From: Bacteroidaceae bacterium | GTDB taxonomy: Bacteria; Bacteroidota; Bacteroidia; Bacteroidales; Bacteroidaceae | Direction of reading: 5' to 3' | Assembly (NCBI GenBank): GCA_016280445.1 | Contig: JAEEGS010000039.1 | Span: forward strand, 1-37,110 | Length of the DNA stretch: 37,110 nt | Shown: positions 24,189 to 32,938 of the stretch, piece after piece | How positions within the stretch are numbered: position 1 is the first letter of the stretch | How the letters are laid out: each line of letters starts with the position of its first letter | The notes under the pieces: generated by a model | The model's database searches: none | What the model was told of the DNA's origin: nothing | Seen by the model: the letters and a program-made list of their open reading frames with translations, nothing else | Position numbers and translations under genes: made by a program

Positions 24189-24992
24189 ATGAAAAAACAG
24201 CCTTCATACTGGTTTGTATTCATCAGCAACACTCTACTGTTACAACATGACAGTATGGGATACCATGTGCCCTGCTCGGAGGAACCTCCCTTCCCCTTGA
24301 AAGAATGGACTTCTGTACAAGAATTATCTATCCTGGAGGGGAAGCCATGTATGGCTTACAGCCTTACCACACCGCCCAATGACATGGACGGGTATGTGAC
24401 GATAGGGCTACGAGAGTCGTGGAATGTGTTGCCTCTCCCATTCTATAATATGGCCAGTAAGGCTTCAGAACTCCTCTATTGGGACACCAACACCCATTAT
24501 TGTGGCGTATGTGGCGCTCCCATGAAACGAGTAACCCCCATCAGCAAACAATGCACTCATTGTGGCAAAGAGGTGTGGCCTCAGGTAAGTCCTGCCATCA
24601 TCGTGCGTATCCGTCGGGGAGATGAGATATTGCTTGTTCATGCCAAGAATTTCCGTCGCAATGAGATGTATGGTCTGGTAGCGGGATTTGTCGAAACTGG
24701 TGAAACATTGGAGGATTGCGTTGTAAGAGAGGTGGAAGAAGAAGTAGGATTGAAAATCTGTAACATCCGATATTTTGGAAGTCAGGCTTGGCCCTATCCT
24801 TGTGGCATCATGATTGGTTTCACCGCTGATTATGTAAGTGGAGAACTACATTTGCAAGAAGAGGAACTGAGCAGTGCTGGATGGTTTGACAGGAAACATT
24901 TGCCACCAATTCCAAACAAAATGTCGATAGCACGAAAACTGATTGACGATTATATAGCAGAAAGGGATAATCAACAAGACAAAATTGTTTAA
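24189..24992 (+). CDS. nudC: NADH pyrophosphatase / RNA-decapping Nudix hydrolase NudC
   Basis: The 267-residue protein hydrolyses NAD(H) to NMN(H) and AMP; in E. coli NudC also removes NAD caps from RNA. It has the zinc ribbon typical of the family (C105, C108, C122, C125). The Nudix box runs from G166 (GFVETGETLEDC) through REVEEEVGL. The NudC signature after the box is SQAWPYPCG here, where E. coli has SQPWPFPQS, so Pro, Phe, Gln and Ser are replaced. The N-terminal NUDIX-like domain is present. The gene is followed 19 bp later by a lipoprotein gene. Confidence 0.93.
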   Translation: MKKQPSYWFVFISNTLLLQHDSMGYHVPCSEEPPFPLKEWTSVQELSILEGKPCMAYSLTTPPNDMDGYVTIGLRESWNVLPLPFYNMASKASELLYWDTNTHYCGVCGAPMKRVTPISKQCTHCGKEVWPQVSPAIIVRIRRGDEILLVHAKNFRRNEMYGLVAGFVETGETLEDCVVREVEEEVGLKICNIRYFGSQAWPYPCGIMIGFTADYVSGELHLQEEELSSAGWFDRKHLPPIPNKMSIARKLIDDYIAERDNQQDKIV

Positions 24993-25011
24993 CCCTTAAC
25001 ACGATAGAAAG

Positions 25012-25716
25012 ATGAATACTACTAAATTCACATGCTTAGCTCTAGCCACAGCCATACTGGTTAGCAGTTGCAGCAGTTCATACCAAGCAGCGAGTGGCGC
25101 CACTGGCGCAATGATTGGCAGTCATGTTGGTGGAGCCATTGGTTTCTTATCAGGCCGTGGTCATTTCCGCGGAGAGAATGCAGCACTCGGCAGCCTCATC
25201 GGCATGGGTGTTGGCGCAATGCTCGGAGTGGGCATAGCCAGCCAAAATGAACAACGAGAAAGGGAAGCCCGCCAACGTAATGTATATTCAAGCGGAGAAG
25301 TTCCAACGACACCGGAATATGACAACACCGCAGGAGGCCCCGACTATCAAACTGGTGGAGGGGCATACCAGGGAAGCCTTCCTTCTTCAGTCAGCATCTC
25401 CCCACTTACCTATATGGATGCTGATGGAGACGGATATCTCTCGAAAGGTGAAACCATTGAAGTGGAAGGTTACATCACCAATACTTCCAGTACTGTGCTC
25501 CATGACATCGTCATTTGCTTAACAGTTGATAACCAACGCCATATCCGCTTGTCACCGTCATTGACCACCACTTTGCAACCAGGGCAAAAAATACGCTATA
25601 CAGGACGCGTACATTGTGAGAAATCATTACGCGGACGACCAGTTGGCATCAATCTCTGCACCGATCATAATGGCAAAAAGCATACAAGCACGACCCTGTT
25701 TATTGAGACAAAATAG
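25012..25716 (+). CDS. Glycine-zipper lipoprotein of unknown function
   Basis: The 234-residue protein has a lipoprotein signal with VSSC (Cys about 20). Residues 30-80 are a Gly/Ala-rich glycine-zipper segment (GATGAMIGSHVGGAIG, ALGSLIGMGVGAMLGVG) such as inserts in or lies along membranes. After a Gln/Arg-rich linker and a Gly/Tyr/Gln stretch, the C-terminal half (ISPLTYMDADGDGYLSKGETIEVEG, then NTSSTVLHD) looks like a beta-sandwich with an EF-hand-like DADGDG loop. It is cotranscribed with nudC, though a functional link is not evident. Confidence 0.7.
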   Translation: MNTTKFTCLALATAILVSSCSSSYQAASGATGAMIGSHVGGAIGFLSGRGHFRGENAALGSLIGMGVGAMLGVGIASQNEQREREARQRNVYSSGEVPTTPEYDNTAGGPDYQTGGGAYQGSLPSSVSISPLTYMDADGDGYLSKGETIEVEGYITNTSSTVLHDIVICLTVDNQRHIRLSPSLTTTLQPGQKIRYTGRVHCEKSLRGRPVGINLCTDHNGKKHTSTTLFIETK

Positions 25717-25734
25717 AACGATACAGAAAACTAA

Positions 25735-25772
25735 CAAAACGGATGCACATGACTACTTGTGCATCCGTTTTG
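25735..25772. terminator. Bidirectional terminator
   Basis: Perfect 15-bp arms CAAAACGGATGCACA and complement around an 8-nt loop. It lies between the convergent lipoprotein and TonB-like genes and serves both. Confidence 0.9.
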
Positions 25773-25779
25773 TGATTGA

Positions 25780-26208
25780 TTATACATCAATCGTTGGCAA
25801 GTCTAGAAATGACACTCTGCCATGACTGATAGGAAATGTTATATCAATGCGTCCTTTCACTTTCTTTTTCCCTAATGTGGCTGGTTTGAAACGCATTTTT
25901 CCACATACCCTTTTCGCTTCCTCGTCCAATGCCCTTGTGAGAGAACGAACCACGTGTGTCTCAACGGGTTTGCCCTTGGCATCAACAATCACCGCGATGA
26001 TAATACGGCCCTCCACACGCTCATTTTCAGCGGGTTGCCTGAAGTTCTTACGGATAAATTCTTCCACCCCAGCATCCCCTTTCTTATAGGAAGGCGGCGT
26101 GTATTTTTCCCGTTTCTGTTCCATCTGCTGATACGGAAAATCAAAGAAGAACTGTGCCCGACCTGAGACAGCAAAAAAGAGGAAAGCCACAAAGATAATA
26201 TGTCGCAT
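25780..26208 (-). CDS. Small TonB C-terminal-domain protein
   Basis: The 142-residue protein has a signal peptide (residues 1-18, ending SGRAQ) and a TonB/TolA C-terminal domain (FIRKNFRQPAENERVEGRIIIAVIVDAKGKPVETHVVRS, then MRFKPATLGKKKVKGRIDITFPI). It lacks the long proline-rich spacer and uncleaved helix of a full TonB, so it is probably periplasmic rather than the energy transducer itself. Such stand-alone domains are common in Bacteroidota and their role is usually unknown. It is divergent from the IMP cyclohydrolase gene. Confidence 0.85.
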   Translation of the reverse strand: MRHIIFVAFLFFAVSGRAQFFFDFPYQQMEQKREKYTPPSYKKGDAGVEEFIRKNFRQPAENERVEGRIIIAVIVDAKGKPVETHVVRSLTRALDEEAKRVCGKMRFKPATLGKKKVKGRIDITFPISHGRVSFLDLPTIDV

Positions 26209-26236
26209 TTTATGAACAATTTTGATGTTTACGGGT

Positions 26237-26267
26237 CAAATTTAGCACAAAGTTTTGGTTCCCACAA
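26237..26267 (-). promoter_or_regulatory. Promoter of the TonB-like gene
   Basis: On the minus strand TTG (26267-26265), 20 bp, then TAAATTTG (26244-26237), ending 28 bp before the start codon. Confidence 0.75.
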
Positions 26268-26329
26268 GAATTTTCACCATAAAGATAGAAAAAAATCAAA
26301 ATCTTTAATTTCGTGTCAGAAGAAATGCC

Positions 26330-26337
26330 TAACTTTG
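26330..26337 (+). promoter_or_regulatory. -7 box of the purH-mreBCD-mrdA-rodA operon
   Basis: TAACTTTG lies 101 bp upstream of the IMP cyclohydrolase start. No other TAnnTTTG box was seen before mreB, so the cell-shape genes probably depend on this promoter. Confidence 0.55.
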
Positions 26338-26438
26338 CAGTTCGTTAGGAAGAACGTAAGCACATGGATGTGTGCGCACACAGCGACTACAAAGATCTAT
26401 CATATTTTCGTATATACACAAAATTAAAAATCGGAGAA

Positions 26439-27032
26439 ATGGCTGACGTAAAGAAAATCAAAACGGCGCTCGTTTCCGTATTCCACAAAGACGGGTTGGA
26501 CGAGCTTCTTGCAGAACTGAACAAAAATGGCGTAAAGTTCCTTTCAACAGGCGGAACACAAGCATTTATCGAAAGTCTTGGCTACCCATGCCAAAAGGTT
26601 GAGGATTTGACTACATACCCTTCCATTTTAGGTGGACGTGTAAAGACACTCCATCCAAAAGTGTTTGGCGGCATTTTGGGTCGACGTGAACTGGCAAGCG
26701 ACCAGCAAGAAATGGCAAAGTATGAAATTCCTGAGATTGACCTTGTCATCGTTGATCTTTATCCTTTTGAGGAAACAGTGGCCAGCACCAACGAGGAGGC
26801 AGCCATCATAGAAAAAATCGACATTGGCGGTATCTCACTCATTCGTGCAGCAGCCAAAAACTTCAATGATGTAGTTATTGTGCCCAGCAAGGCTGAGTAC
26901 AAACCTCTGCTTGACATTGTCAAGGCACAAGGTGCCGAAACAACAAAGCAGCAGCGCAAGCAGTTTGCAGAACGCGCTTTTGCCACATCCAGCCATTACG
27001 ACACAGCCATTCATACATATTTTGCAAAATAG
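26439..27032 (+). CDS. Stand-alone IMP cyclohydrolase (PurH N-terminal domain)
   Basis: The 197-residue protein closes FAICAR to IMP, the last step of purine synthesis. It has the MGS-like fold: TALVSVFHKDGLDEL, FLSTGGTQAFIE, GGRVKTLHPKVFGGIL, VDLYPFEETVA, IDIGGISLIRAAAKN. Typical bifunctional PurH is about 510-530 residues, and its C-terminal AICAR transformylase starts near residue 200. Here the protein stops at that boundary (HYDTAIHTYFAK) and no transformylase sequence follows before mreB. The transformylase must be separate or replaced. Start ATG 26439 follows GGAG at a suitable distance. It heads the cell-shape operon. Confidence 0.9.
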   Translation: MADVKKIKTALVSVFHKDGLDELLAELNKNGVKFLSTGGTQAFIESLGYPCQKVEDLTTYPSILGGRVKTLHPKVFGGILGRRELASDQQEMAKYEIPEIDLVIVDLYPFEETVASTNEEAAIIEKIDIGGISLIRAAAKNFNDVVIVPSKAEYKPLLDIVKAQGAETTKQQRKQFAERAFATSSHYDTAIHTYFAK

Positions 27033-27114
27033 TCTCCGCCCCACGTCTGGCGGGTGGACAAAATTGAGAAGTTGAGGATTAAAAAGATTGTAATATAGTA
27101 AATCATAAAGAAAT

Positions 27115-28137
27115 ATGGGATTTTTCTCTTTGACACAAGATATAGCGATGGACCTTGGCACTGCCAACACCATCATTACATCCAATGGTAAGATTGTCGT
27201 AGATGAACCTTCAGTGGTTGCCCTTGACAGAAAGACAAATAAGATGATTGCTGTGGGGACACAGGCCAAAATGATGTATGGAAAAGAGCATGAGGGCATC
27301 CGTACTTGTCGTCCATTGCGTGATGGTGTGATTGCCGATTTCTTTGCCTGCGAGCAGATGATGCGCGGACTCATCAAAATGGTTAAAACAGGCCACCACC
27401 TCTTCACTCCCTCACTCCGCATGGTCATCGGTGTTCCCTCCGGCTCAACCGAAGTGGAGCTTCGTGCCGTTCGCGACAGCGCCGAACACTCTGGAGGTCG
27501 TGATGTCTACCTGATTTATGAGCCAATGGCTGCAGCTATTGGATGTGGAATTGACGTGGAGGCTGCTGAAGGTCAAATGATTGTCGATATAGGTGGCGGC
27601 TCTACTGAAATTGCCATCATTTCATTGGGCGGTATCGTTAGCAACAACTCTATTCGAGTGGCCGGCGATGAATTGACTGCAGACATTCAGGAATATATGG
27701 CTCGCCAACACAATATTAGAGTGGGCGAACGTATGGCTGAGCGCATCAAGATTCATGTGGGTTCAGCATTGACAGACCTTGGCGAAGAGGCTCCTGACGA
27801 TTATATCGTTCATGGTCCAGACCGTGTAACAGCTCTGCCAAAGGAAGTTGCCGTATGTTATCAAGAAATTTCCCATTGTATAGACAAGACCATCGCCAAG
27901 ATTGAGACAGCTGTACTTCAGGCCTTGGAGGCAACCCCACCAGAACTCTATGCAGATATTGTGCATAACGGCATCTGGCTGACAGGTGGTGGTGCTCTTT
28001 TACGTGGTTTGGACAAGCGTCTGACTGACAAAATCCAGATTCCATTCCATGTAGATGACGACCCGTTGCATTCCGTAGCAAAGGGTACAGGCATCGCACT
28101 GAAGAATGTAAATAATTTCCAGTTCTTGATGAGATAA
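27115..28137 (+). CDS. mreB: Rod-shape-determining actin homologue MreB
   Basis: The 340-residue actin-like ATPase forms membrane-bound filaments that direct lateral wall synthesis. Phosphate-1 loop DLGTANT, GVPSGSTEVE, EPMAAAIG, the phosphate-2 motif DIGGGSTEIAIIS and the adenosine motif LTGGGALLRGLD are all present. The hydrophobic N-terminus (MGFFSLTQD) suits membrane contact. It is 8 bp upstream of mreC and 82 bp after the IMP cyclohydrolase gene. Confidence 0.98.
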   Translation: MGFFSLTQDIAMDLGTANTIITSNGKIVVDEPSVVALDRKTNKMIAVGTQAKMMYGKEHEGIRTCRPLRDGVIADFFACEQMMRGLIKMVKTGHHLFTPSLRMVIGVPSGSTEVELRAVRDSAEHSGGRDVYLIYEPMAAAIGCGIDVEAAEGQMIVDIGGGSTEIAIISLGGIVSNNSIRVAGDELTADIQEYMARQHNIRVGERMAERIKIHVGSALTDLGEEAPDDYIVHGPDRVTALPKEVAVCYQEISHCIDKTIAKIETAVLQALEATPPELYADIVHNGIWLTGGGALLRGLDKRLTDKIQIPFHVDDDPLHSVAKGTGIALKNVNNFQFLMR

Positions 28138-28144
28138 GCGTGCA

Positions 28145-29086
28145 ATGCGTGCACTGATTGATTTAATCATAAAAAATCAACACTGGTTTGTTTTCCTGTT
28201 GCTGGAAACAATAAGCCTCGCCTTTCTTTTCAGTTACAACGGATATCAAAAGAGTGTATATTTCACAACCGCTAATGACGTGGTAGGTCTGACCTACGAC
28301 GTCATTAGCGGCATTACATCGCATCTGCATCTGGAAGAAGAAAACCGGGAACTGGAAGCCACAAACGAAAATTTACGAAAGCAGTTGCACGCCATACAGC
28401 AGCAGATGATTGCCATGCAGCAAGACAGCACGAAACGTCTGCCTGCCCTTTCCCCACAATATGATGTTGTGTCAGCCCAAGTGGTCAACATGACAATCCA
28501 CAGGCCCAACAACCTGATTACCATCAACAAGGGAGAAGCTGACGGCATTCATCCCGAAATGGGTGTTGTCTGCTCTCGTGGTGTTGTAGGCATTGTCTAT
28601 ATGACAAGCCGCCATTACAGCATTGTGATGCCCATACTCAACACCAACAGCAAAATCAGTTGTAGGCTGCACAACTCTGAGCATTTCGGTTCTCTTGTAT
28701 GGCAACGTGGAGATGCCGACATTGCTTATGTGACGAACATTCCACGCCACGCACCTGTCAAAGTGAAAGAGATTGTAGAAACCAATGGATTTTCTGACAT
28801 TTTCCCGGCAGGTCTCCCCATTGGAATTGTCCAAAAAATTGAAGATTCCAGTGACGGTATGGCATATATGCTTCGTGTGAAACTGTTTGCTAACTTTTCC
28901 ACGCTCCGCGAGGTGTCGGTCATCACCAACTATAGTTCACCAGAACGAAGAGTCTTGGAGATGATGTCTGAAAATCCGGAGAAACAAGACAGCGTGCTCA
29001 ACAGCCAAGAGAAACGTTCCGACAGCATACATGTCTCTACAACTGGTACAAATGAGAAATCTGTAAAAAACGACACGGTAAGATGA
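28145..29086 (+). CDS. mreC: Rod-shape protein MreC
   Basis: The 313-residue protein has one transmembrane helix (residues about 12-32), a coiled coil (about 55-95, EEENRELEATNENLRKQLHA) and two beta-barrel domains (INKGEADGIHPEMGVV; LPIGIVQKIE). It links MreB to PBP2-RodA outside the membrane. The C-terminal 50 residues are polar and variable. An almost perfect 43-bp inverted repeat lies in codons 42-56 (28269-28311). The stop overlaps the mreD start by ATGA. Confidence 0.95.
   Translation: MRALIDLIIKNQHWFVFLLLETISLAFLFSYNGYQKSVYFTTANDVVGLTYDVISGITSHLHLEEENRELEATNENLRKQLHAIQQQMIAMQQDSTKRLPALSPQYDVVSAQVVNMTIHRPNNLITINKGEADGIHPEMGVVCSRGVVGIVYMTSRHYSIVMPILNTNSKISCRLHNSEHFGSLVWQRGDADIAYVTNIPRHAPVKVKEIVETNGFSDIFPAGLPIGIVQKIEDSSDGMAYMLRVKLFANFSTLREVSVITNYSSPERRVLEMMSENPEKQDSVLNSQEKRSDSIHVSTTGTNEKSVKNDTVR
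28269..28311. repeat. 43-bp inverted repeat inside mreC
   Basis: Two 20-bp arms (28269-28288 and 28292-28311, starting CCGCTAATGACGT) match as reverse complements at 19 of 20 positions around a 3-bp CTG. In mRNA this is a very stable hairpin 124 nt into mreC. It encodes ordinary-looking MreC residues (TANDVVG, LTYDVISG). Confidence 0.9.
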
Positions 29087-29598
29087 GTTCTACATTTCTC
29101 ATACGTCTGATAAGACTCTTCACCACATTAATCTTTCAAGTGTTAGTGTTCAACAACATACACTTGTTTGGCTATATCACACCTTTAGTGATAGGCTACA
29201 TGTTGGTGTGTTTCCATCACAACACATCCCGTACTGGCTTATTGGTGTGGGGATTCGTGACCGGCATACTCTTCGACATTTTCTCCAATACTGCAGGAAT
29301 GGCATCAGCCGCATGCACACTTATGGCCATGCTGCAACCCACCATACTCAATTTGTTTGCGCCACGTGATGCTTCAGAGGATTTCACGCCATCGTTTCTC
29401 TCGATGGGTTTCTTCAACTATCTCACCTACGTGTTGATACTCATGTTTTTATTGCATGGTGTATTCTACTTGCTGGATGCATTCACATTGGTTGAATGGT
29501 CGTTAACCATCATGGCCATTTTCGGTGGAACCATCCTCACTACTCTCATTATCATCTTTATCGAATTGCTTGTTCGTTCGAAGAAAAGAAAAAAGTAA
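29083..29598 (+). CDS. mreD: Rod-shape protein MreD
   Basis: The 171-residue protein is almost wholly hydrophobic with about five transmembrane helices and a basic tail (RSKKRKK). It contains the MreD-like segment GLLVWGFVTGILFDIFSNTAGMASAA. It overlaps mreC by 4 bp and precedes mrdA by 18 bp, the standard order. MreD supports the elongasome, though its exact action is unsettled. Confidence 0.92.
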   Translation: MSSTFLIRLIRLFTTLIFQVLVFNNIHLFGYITPLVIGYMLVCFHHNTSRTGLLVWGFVTGILFDIFSNTAGMASAACTLMAMLQPTILNLFAPRDASEDFTPSFLSMGFFNYLTYVLILMFLLHGVFYLLDAFTLVEWSLTIMAIFGGTILTTLIIIFIELLVRSKKRKK

Positions 29599-29616
29599 CA
29601 ATTGTAGGGAAAGACT

Positions 29617-31458
29617 ATGAAGAGTCAGTTCTATGAATATCGTAAGTATGTTCTTGCCGGCATAGCCCTCATTGTTGTCATAAGCTACATTATTCGTTTG
29701 GCCTTCCTGCAACTTTCGGGCGAAGAATACAAAAGCAGAGCCGACGACAATGCCTTTTTCCACAATGTCATCTTCCCTGCCCGTGGCGTCATCTATGACC
29801 GCAATGGTGAACTTCTTGTTTATAACCAGCCGGCATACGACATCATGGTCATCATGCGTGAAGTGAACAACCTCGACACGCTCGACTTCTGTCAAACACT
29901 TGATATCACCAAAGAGCAGTTTGACGAGCGCATGGCCATCATCAAAGACAAGAACAAGAATCCTGGCTATTCAACCTATACTCCTCAACTTTTCCAAGCC
30001 CAAATTGCTGCGGCTGAATTTGGCGTGTTTCAAGAGAAACTATTCCGTTTTCACGGCTTTTACATCCGCGAGCGCACCATTCGTCGCTACGCCACCAATA
30101 ATTGTGCTCATATTTTGGGCGATGTAGCCGAGGTTTCTTCTGCTGAAGTGGAACGTGACGACTACTATTCCCCTGGTGACTATATTGGAAAGCAGGGAGT
30201 GGAGCGCAGTTACGAGAAGGAATTGAGGGGTGTAAAGGGCATACAGATTCTTTTGCGAGATGCCCGTGGGCGCATACAAGGTCATTACCGCAATGGTGAG
30301 CTCGACCGCAAACCCATACCTGGCAAAAACTTGACACTCTCCATCGACGCAAAATTGCAAGCCCTTGGCGAACGCCTGATGGAAGGCAAGATGGGGGCCA
30401 TTGTGGCCATCGAACCCAAAACAGGCGAAATTCTCTGTATGGTCAGCGCACCCAGTTATGACCCCCATCGCATGGAAGGAAAGCAACGTGGCAAACAAAT
30501 GATGGAGATGCAGCGCGACCCCATGAAGCCGATGCTCAACCGTGCTATTTCCGGAACGTATCCCCCAGGCTCCACCTTCAAGACATCGCAGGGTCTGACG
30601 TTTCTGCAAGAAGGAATCATCACTTCAGCCACCGCCTATCCCTGCCGCCGCGGTTTCTACTGCGGAGGTATGAAGGTCGGTTGTCACGGACACGGTGCTC
30701 CCCTCCCCCTCATCCCAGCCATTGCCACCTCATGCAACGGTTATTTCTGTTGGGGTCTCTACCACATGCTCGGCAACAAGAAGTATCAGAGGATTCAGAA
30801 TGCCATGAACACATGGAAAGACTACATGGTTTCTATGGGATTTGGCTATAAACTCGGTGTGGACCTTCCTGGTGAAGCACGTGGCATGATACCCAATGCA
30901 GAATACTACGACCGCAGGCTCGGCAAGTGGAATGGATTGAGTGTCATCTCCATCGCCATCGGACAGGGAGAGGTGACGCTGACCCCTCTGCAAATAGCTA
31001 ACCTTGGCGCCACCATTGCCAACCGCGGTTATTATATCACGCCACACATCGTCAAGAAAGTGGAAGGTGGGAAAGTGGCTGACAGTTTGCTGGTCAAGCA
31101 TAAAACCAAAGTGGATCAACAGTATTACGAGATGGTGGCAGAGGGCATGCGCAGGGCTGTCACAGGTGGTACATGCCGAAGTGCCAACACCTCTCAATAC
31201 GAAGTGTGTGGAAAGACCGGTACAGCACAAAACCGCGGACAGGACCACTCTGCCTTCATGGGCTTTGCTCCTAAAGATGACCCCAAGATTGCCATTGCCG
31301 TCTATGTGGAGAATGGTGGTTTCGGTGCCCATTACGGTGTGCCTATCGGTGCACTGATGATGGAACAATACATCAACGGGCAACTTTCGCCAGCGAGCGA
31401 AGCCAAAGCGGCATCCTTCCAAAGCAGACACATCAACTATGGAACAAGAGAACGATAG
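29617..31458 (+). CDS. mrdA: Penicillin-binding protein 2 (elongasome transpeptidase)
   Basis: The 613-residue protein has a transmembrane helix at residues 11-31, a pedestal domain (FPARGVIYDRNGELL; YIGKQGVERSYEKELRG) and a class B transpeptidase domain. The domain has S319-T-F-K, S372-C-N and K533-T-G. It crosslinks peptidoglycan during side-wall growth and works with RodA, whose gene starts 20 bp before its stop. No missing catalytic residue is seen. Confidence 0.97.
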   Translation: MKSQFYEYRKYVLAGIALIVVISYIIRLAFLQLSGEEYKSRADDNAFFHNVIFPARGVIYDRNGELLVYNQPAYDIMVIMREVNNLDTLDFCQTLDITKEQFDERMAIIKDKNKNPGYSTYTPQLFQAQIAAAEFGVFQEKLFRFHGFYIRERTIRRYATNNCAHILGDVAEVSSAEVERDDYYSPGDYIGKQGVERSYEKELRGVKGIQILLRDARGRIQGHYRNGELDRKPIPGKNLTLSIDAKLQALGERLMEGKMGAIVAIEPKTGEILCMVSAPSYDPHRMEGKQRGKQMMEMQRDPMKPMLNRAISGTYPPGSTFKTSQGLTFLQEGIITSATAYPCRRGFYCGGMKVGCHGHGAPLPLIPAIATSCNGYFCWGLYHMLGNKKYQRIQNAMNTWKDYMVSMGFGYKLGVDLPGEARGMIPNAEYYDRRLGKWNGLSVISIAIGQGEVTLTPLQIANLGATIANRGYYITPHIVKKVEGGKVADSLLVKHKTKVDQQYYEMVAEGMRRAVTGGTCRSANTSQYEVCGKTGTAQNRGQDHSAFMGFAPKDDPKIAIAVYVENGGFGAHYGVPIGALMMEQYINGQLSPASEAKAASFQSRHINYGTRER

Positions 31459-32905
31459 CAAAGGCATATTTCTAAGCATTGACTGGATTACCATCACGCT
31501 GTATGTCATCCTCATCATTTGGGGATGGTTCAGCGTGTGTGGTGCGTGTTATGATTTCAACCATCCTGACCTTTTCAGTTGGGAGACCAATTCCGGCAAG
31601 CAGATTGTTTGGGGTGGCACATCGCTGATTCTGGCAGCCATTCTCATGCTCATTGAGAAACGCCTTTACGACACGGCGGCCTACGTCATCTACGTTGGCC
31701 TCATGCTCCTGTTGGCTGTCACCATTGTCATTGCGCCCGACACCAAAGGTTCCCGTTCTTGGCTGCCACTCGGCTCCTCTGTCAAGATTCAGCCTGCAGA
31801 GTTTGCCAAGTTTGCAGTCGCTTTGGCGTTAGGGAAATTCATGGACCAATATGGCGTCAACATCAAAAAGTCTAAAGACATCCTCATTGCCATTGGCATC
31901 ATCATACTCCCCATGCTTCTCATCATTGGCCAGAAAGAAACAGGCTCCGCGCTGGTGTATTTGGCTTTCTTTCTCATGCTCTATCGCGAAGGGATGACCG
32001 GTTCCCTGCTTTTCAGCGGTTTTGCATGCGTGGTCTATTTTGTGGTTGGCATGAAATTCCGGGAAGATTATATCGAAAACATGCCTGTTTCCATCGGTGA
32101 GTTTACGGTGCTTCTTTTAGCCATCACCTTCACCATCGGACTGGTATGGGTCTATTGCCGCAACATGAAAGCGGTCCGTATCATGGCCATTGCTTGTTAC
32201 GGCACTATTTTACTGGCCATGCTGTTTTCCATTTATGTTATTCCATTCGATGTCTGCTACGTGATGTTGGGGCTATGTATTCTCCTCATTCTCTATTTGA
32301 TAGGATTGGCCTTCTACACACAACTCTACCGCTATATTTTCATTGCATTCTTTGCTGTCGTTTCCACATCGCTTTTCTATCTGAGCAGCACCATCTTCAA
32401 CCACTTGGCCGACCACCAGCGAACTCGTATCGAGGTGCTTCTTGGTATCAAAGACGACCCGCGAGGCGCTGGCTACAACGTCAATCAGGCAAAGATTGCC
32501 ATTGGCTCTGGAGGACTGTTTGGAAAGGGATTCCTCAATGGCACCCAGACAAAACTGAGATATGTGCCCGAGCAGCATACCGACTTCATCTTCTGCACGG
32601 TAGGTGAAGAAGAAGGTTTTGTAGGTGCAGCCGGAGTGCTCATTGTGTATCTGTTCTTCATTTGGCGACTCATCGCCCTGTCCGAACGACAACCCGACAC
32701 CATGGGACGCGTCTATGGTTATAGCGTCGTCTGCATTTTCCTTTTTCACCTGTTCATCAACGTGGGAATGGTGATAGGCCTCACTCCCGTCATTGGCATT
32801 CCCCTGCCTTTCTTCTCTTATGGCGGTTCGTCTCTATGGGGCTTCACGTTGCTGCTCTTCATTTTCCTCCGCATGGATGCGGAACGAAATCTCAAACGCC
32901 AATAG
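31439..32905 (+). CDS. rodA: RodA, SEDS peptidoglycan glycosyltransferase
   Basis: The 488-residue polytopic membrane protein polymerises lipid II for side-wall synthesis. SEDS signatures are present: GSRSWLPLG near residue 105, FAKFAVALALGKF, DPRGAGYNVNQAKIAIGSGGLFGKGF (catalytic-region Asp), EQHTDFIF, GEEEGFVGA, and GLTPVIGIPLPFFSYGGSS near the end. About 100 residues more than E. coli RodA are accounted for by a middle hydrophobic region (about 200-320), usual in this phylum. It overlaps mrdA by 20 bp. Confidence 0.97.
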   Translation: MEQENDSKGIFLSIDWITITLYVILIIWGWFSVCGACYDFNHPDLFSWETNSGKQIVWGGTSLILAAILMLIEKRLYDTAAYVIYVGLMLLLAVTIVIAPDTKGSRSWLPLGSSVKIQPAEFAKFAVALALGKFMDQYGVNIKKSKDILIAIGIIILPMLLIIGQKETGSALVYLAFFLMLYREGMTGSLLFSGFACVVYFVVGMKFREDYIENMPVSIGEFTVLLLAITFTIGLVWVYCRNMKAVRIMAIACYGTILLAMLFSIYVIPFDVCYVMLGLCILLILYLIGLAFYTQLYRYIFIAFFAVVSTSLFYLSSTIFNHLADHQRTRIEVLLGIKDDPRGAGYNVNQAKIAIGSGGLFGKGFLNGTQTKLRYVPEQHTDFIFCTVGEEEGFVGAAGVLIVYLFFIWRLIALSERQPDTMGRVYGYSVVCIFLFHLFINVGMVIGLTPVIGIPLPFFSYGGSSLWGFTLLLFIFLRMDAERNLKRQ

Positions 32906-32938
32906 TGGCGTCGTTTTTCCATTATTATTAACTTCAAA

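Noticed and set aside
32906-32938. Cobalamin riboswitch before the BtuB-like receptor
   Set aside because: The gap is only 33 bp and contains no B12-box-like sequence, far too short for the element.
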